Source of the DNA: RYN-133 sp963754285
GTDB taxonomy: Bacteria > Actinomycetota > Actinomycetes > Mycobacteriales > Jatrophihabitantaceae
NCBI GenBank assembly: GCA_963754285.1
Contig: CAVWFN010000008.1
Location: forward strand, 124,001-188,000
Reading direction: 5' to 3'
DNA length: 64,000 nt
Position numbers and translations under genes: made by a program. The notes below the pieces were generated by a model, which saw only the letters and a list, made by a program, of their open reading frames with translations, did not search any database and was not told the origin of the DNA. The stretch's first letter is position 1. Every line of letters starts with the position of its first letter. Shown in pieces: positions 61,640 through 64,000 of this stretch.

Positions 61640-62149
61640 ATGTCAATTACGGTCAGGCTCATGCCCCGCTGGCAGGACTTCGCCGTTGCTGCACCGCGCA
61701 TCGCTGCGATCTTCGAACGCCGGCACCGCAGTACGGGCAATCTGTGCATGCTGGCCACGCTGCGATCCGACGGCTACCCACGCGTCAGCCCGATGGAGCC
61801 GCGCCTGTTCGAAGGCGAGCTGTGGTTGGTCGGCATGCCGCACACGACGAAGTTCGCCGACCTCGCGCGCGACCCCCGCTTCAGCTTGCATACCGCGACG
61901 GTCGACACGCACGTCGGCGACGGCGATGCGAAACTCTGGGGCACGGTGCACGACGTCCCGGACAAGTCACTGCAACGGCGCTGGGCCGAAGCGTTGTACG
62001 CAGAGTCCGGCTTCGATCTGCGCAACACCGACTTCGACACCTTCTACGCAGCGGACATCATCGGCGCGTCGTCGGTCGAGGTGATCGACGGCCATCTCGA
62101 CATCACGGTGTGGACGGGCGGCGACGAGCGCGTCGTCCGCAAGCACTAG
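61640..62149 (+). CDS. Pyridoxamine 5'-phosphate oxidase-family protein
   Basis: 169 residues of the split-barrel flavin-binding fold: TGNLCMLATLRSDGYPRVSPMEPRLFEGELWLVGMPHTTKFADLARDPRFSLHTAT, then DGDAKLWGTVHDVPD. Actinobacterial members bind F420, FMN or haem; which one is not clear here. A true PNPOx signature is lacking. The start may be ATG 61640 or, matching relatives better, ATG 61661 (PRWQDFAVAAPRIAAIFE). It overlaps the convergent flavodoxin-like gene by 4 nt. Confidence 0.86.
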   Translation: MSITVRLMPRWQDFAVAAPRIAAIFERRHRSTGNLCMLATLRSDGYPRVSPMEPRLFEGELWLVGMPHTTKFADLARDPRFSLHTATVDTHVGDGDAKLWGTVHDVPDKSLQRRWAEALYAESGFDLRNTDFDTFYAADIIGASSVEVIDGHLDITVWTGGDERVVRKH

Positions 62150-62598
62150 CCGAGCAGCGCGGCGCACACGGTCGCGGCCAACTCCCACACGGCCTCACGA
62201 TCGTCCTTCGACGGCGCCTCGGAGACGATGACCGGCTCGTGAACACGCTCCCAGCCCATCCCCTTCGTGATCGATTCCGCCGCGCGCACCGCACCGTCGG
62301 TGCCGGTGTTGCCGTGCACGTACAACCCGTACGGCGCACCGGTTTTCGCGGTGAGCGTCGGGTAGTAAACGGTGTCGAAGAAGTGCTTCATCGCGCCGGA
62401 CAGATAGCCGATGTTCGCCGGCGTTCCGAGCACAAAACCGTCTGCAGCAAGCACATCCGACACAGTCGCGCCGAGCGCGGCACGCACGACGACCTCGACA
62501 TCGTCGAGTCCCTCGGCGGACGTGCCCGCGACAGCCGCGTCGAGCAGCTCCTGCGTCGCGGGTGACACCGTGTGATGGACGAGCAGCAGGCGCGGCAT
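62146..62598 (-). CDS. Flavodoxin/NADPH-dependent FMN reductase-like protein
   Basis: 150 residues. LLLVHHTVSPATQELLDAAVAG is an FMN-phosphate loop, GFVLGTPANIGYLSGAMKHFFDTVYY is the flavin-ring loop typical of NAD(P)H-dependent FMN reductases, and PYGLYVHGNTGTDGAVRAAESI follows. It probably transfers electrons through FMN; partner unknown. ATG 62598. It lies 11 bp after the FtsX-type permease gene on the same strand. Confidence 0.88.
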   Translation of the reverse strand: MPRLLLVHHTVSPATQELLDAAVAGTSAEGLDDVEVVVRAALGATVSDVLAADGFVLGTPANIGYLSGAMKHFFDTVYYPTLTAKTGAPYGLYVHGNTGTDGAVRAAESITKGMGWERVHEPVIVSEAPSKDDREAVWELAATVCAALLG

Positions 62599-62609
62599 GA
62601 CTCGAAACG

Positions 62610-64000
62610 CTACGCGGACGCGCCGAACCCACGCAGATCCATGATGGTGCGCCGACGAAGACCGAGCAGCGCGAGTGTCCCCGCAACGAGCAACGCGCCG
62701 AGCAACCCGGCCAGCGCGGTCACCACGCTGATCACGATGCCGGGACCGGCCAACCCGAGTCCGAGCCGCGGACCGATCTCGACCAGCACTACCCGACTCA
62801 GCGCCCAGCCGAGCGGTGCGCCGATCACGACACCGACCGCTGCTGTGAGCACGGTCGCCGAGGCGGTCGAGACGATGATCTGGCGCCGGGTCATGCCGAT
62901 CGACGCCGCAATCGCCATCTGGTTGCCGCGCCGACGCACCAGCAACGAGACGTGCTCCGCGACGAGCAACATGCCGCCGATCAGCAACACGATGATCAGC
63001 AGCCGCTGCGACGCGGCCAACTTGCCGAGCGCGACGATCGTGTTCGGCGCAGTCGGCAGTTCGATCTCGACCGTGCGCGCGAGCTCGCCCCGTAATGCCC
63101 GTGCAGCCGCTGGATCGACCGCGCGTACCAACAGATTCGAATAGCCCGTCGAGATCGCGGTGCGCCGCAAGGCGTCCATGGGCATCAACACGTTGCGACC
63201 CAACGGTTCGTTCTCGAGCGTCGGCATGACGACGATGCCCGTGACCCGCATGGCCGATGTGTTTCCCGCAAGATCACTCAGCACGACGCGATCACCCACG
63301 TGCACACCGAATTCGTCGGCCAACCTCGGACCGAGTGCGATTTCACCGTCCGCATCCGGCACTCGTCCGGCAGTGAGCCGGTACGGCAACGCGCCGCGCA
63401 GTGTCGCGCGACCGTAGCCGGTGACGCGCGAGATCTGGCCGCGATGGACGATGTGGACGGGCGCATCGACCACCTGATCGACATCGCGCACCCGTTCGTC
63501 CTCGGCGACCTGATGGTCGACCTGGACCGAGTCGGACGCGATGCCGAAGTCGGCGGTCCAACCCCAGCTCGCCGGGGTGTTCTGCAAGCTCGTCAACTGC
63601 CCGCCCAACGTCACGACGAGGACGAGCATCGCCAGGCTCGCGCCGATGCCGAGCACTGTTGCGCGCGAGCGCACTGCCGCTCGACCACGCCCGCGTGCGC
63701 TGGCCAACGCAGCAGCGAACCGCAACACGGGGCCGAGCGCGACGCGACCGGGAATGCCGACGCGACCGCGGGTCAGCTCGGCGCCACGGCGTTGCGTGCG
63801 CAGCGCCGCCGCATGCGTGAGCGCGACCGCCCCCGCCAGCAGGGCGAGGACGAACAACGCGCCGTAGGCCGCCGTCCACGGCTGCGCGAGCCATCCCGGG
63901 TGCGGCTCGAACCTGTTCAGCGTGCCCGGCGGCTCGAACCACCCACCAATCAACGCGCCGGCAGCACCGAGCCCACCGGCGATGACGATCGCGGGCAGCG
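62610..64000 (-). CDS. FtsX-like ABC transporter permease (5' end cut by window edge)
   Basis: At least 463 residues; the frame is open to position 64000. From the N-side: hydrophobic helices near WTAAYGALFVLALLAGAVAL and VRSRATVLGIGASLAMLVLVVTLGG, a periplasmic MacB_PCD-like domain (ALPYRLTAGRVPDADGEIALGPRLADEFGVHVGDRVVL), then an FtsX core of three helices (LLIIVLLIGGMLLVAEHVSLLVRRRGNQMAIAASIGMTRRQII). MacB/LolC-type permeases act mechanically with a cytosolic ATPase, not visible here. It may be the upstream partner of the flavodoxin gene. Confidence 0.85.
   Translation of the reverse strand, partial: LPAIVIAGGLGAAGALIGGWFEPPGTLNRFEPHPGWLAQPWTAAYGALFVLALLAGAVALTHAAALRTQRRGAELTRGRVGIPGRVALGPVLRFAAALASARGRGRAAVRSRATVLGIGASLAMLVLVVTLGGQLTSLQNTPASWGWTADFGIASDSVQVDHQVAEDERVRDVDQVVDAPVHIVHRGQISRVTGYGRATLRGALPYRLTAGRVPDADGEIALGPRLADEFGVHVGDRVVLSDLAGNTSAMRVTGIVVMPTLENEPLGRNVLMPMDALRRTAISTGYSNLLVRAVDPAAARALRGELARTVEIELPTAPNTIVALGKLAASQRLLIIVLLIGGMLLVAEHVSLLVRRRGNQMAIAASIGMTRRQIIVSTASATVLTAAVGVVIGAPLGWALSRVVLVEIGPRLGLGLAGPGIVISVVTALAGLLGALLVAGTLALLGLRRRTIMDLRGFGASA

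Overview
The window is high-GC DNA with GTG/ATG starts, short gaps and many 4-base start/stop overlaps. Gene content points to an actinobacterium of the Mycobacteriales/Frankiales kind: ergothioneine genes egtB-egtD, the purE-purK-GtrA block, an actinobacterial VLRF1 protein, imuA'/imuB, DUF222-HNH repeats and several ECF sigma factors with fused C-terminal domains. I cannot name the species. No rRNA, tRNA or CRISPR array was seen.

Layout. 1-13.4 kb: egtD (cut by the window edge) and egtB, a PhzF-like isomerase, a secreted lamin-tail/EEP nuclease, an acyl-CoA dehydrogenase, an ECF41 sigma factor with its partner epimerase, SHMT, a frameshifted amidohydrolase and an MFS carrier. 13.4-14.8 kb: a broken DUF222-HNH repeat. 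14.9-30 kb: a Tat-exported DUF1501/DUF1800 pair, two different 6-phosphogluconate dehydrogenases, a CASTOR/POLLUX-like channel protein, a tight minus-strand operon (hydrolase-ABC fusion, ABC permease, VLRF1, pgi, gnd) and purK-purE. 30-41 kb: a MocR regulator divergent from a probable beta-alanine route (mmsA and a class III aminotransferase), an HxlR/azoreductase pair, a GH36 alpha-galactosidase, a trypsin-like protease, a methyltransferase and an imuA' homologue. 41-48 kb: an ECF42/DGPF/YCII operon, a degenerate DUF3052 gene, and an AAA ATPase facing a DUF4157 protein, a pair typical of contractile-injection-system loci. 48-64 kb: a beta-helix protein, HrpA, small enzymes, a second DGPF/ECF42 pair running into imuB, two unlisted 42-residue ORFs, a second inverted copy of the DUF222-HNH repeat, a PNPOx protein, a flavodoxin and an FtsX-type permease cut by the edge.

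Regulation is unusually readable. imuA' and imuB are 17.7 kb apart but have superimposable promoters: a 17-nt spacer, a LexA box 3 nt after the -35, and a start codon 7 nt or less after the -10. The ECF41 partner gene has the expected ECF41-type promoter and one DGPF gene has an ECF42-type promoter. Many other genes have a TANNNT box 6-8 nt before the start codon, so leaderless mRNAs look common. Three intergenic elements share a strict geometry of two direct and two inverted arms (19 and 20 nt periods).

Several genes carry single-base frameshifts: the amidohydrolase, the N-terminus of the hydrolase-ABC fusion, DUF3052 and both DUF222 copies. They may be real decay or consensus errors and should be checked against reads.
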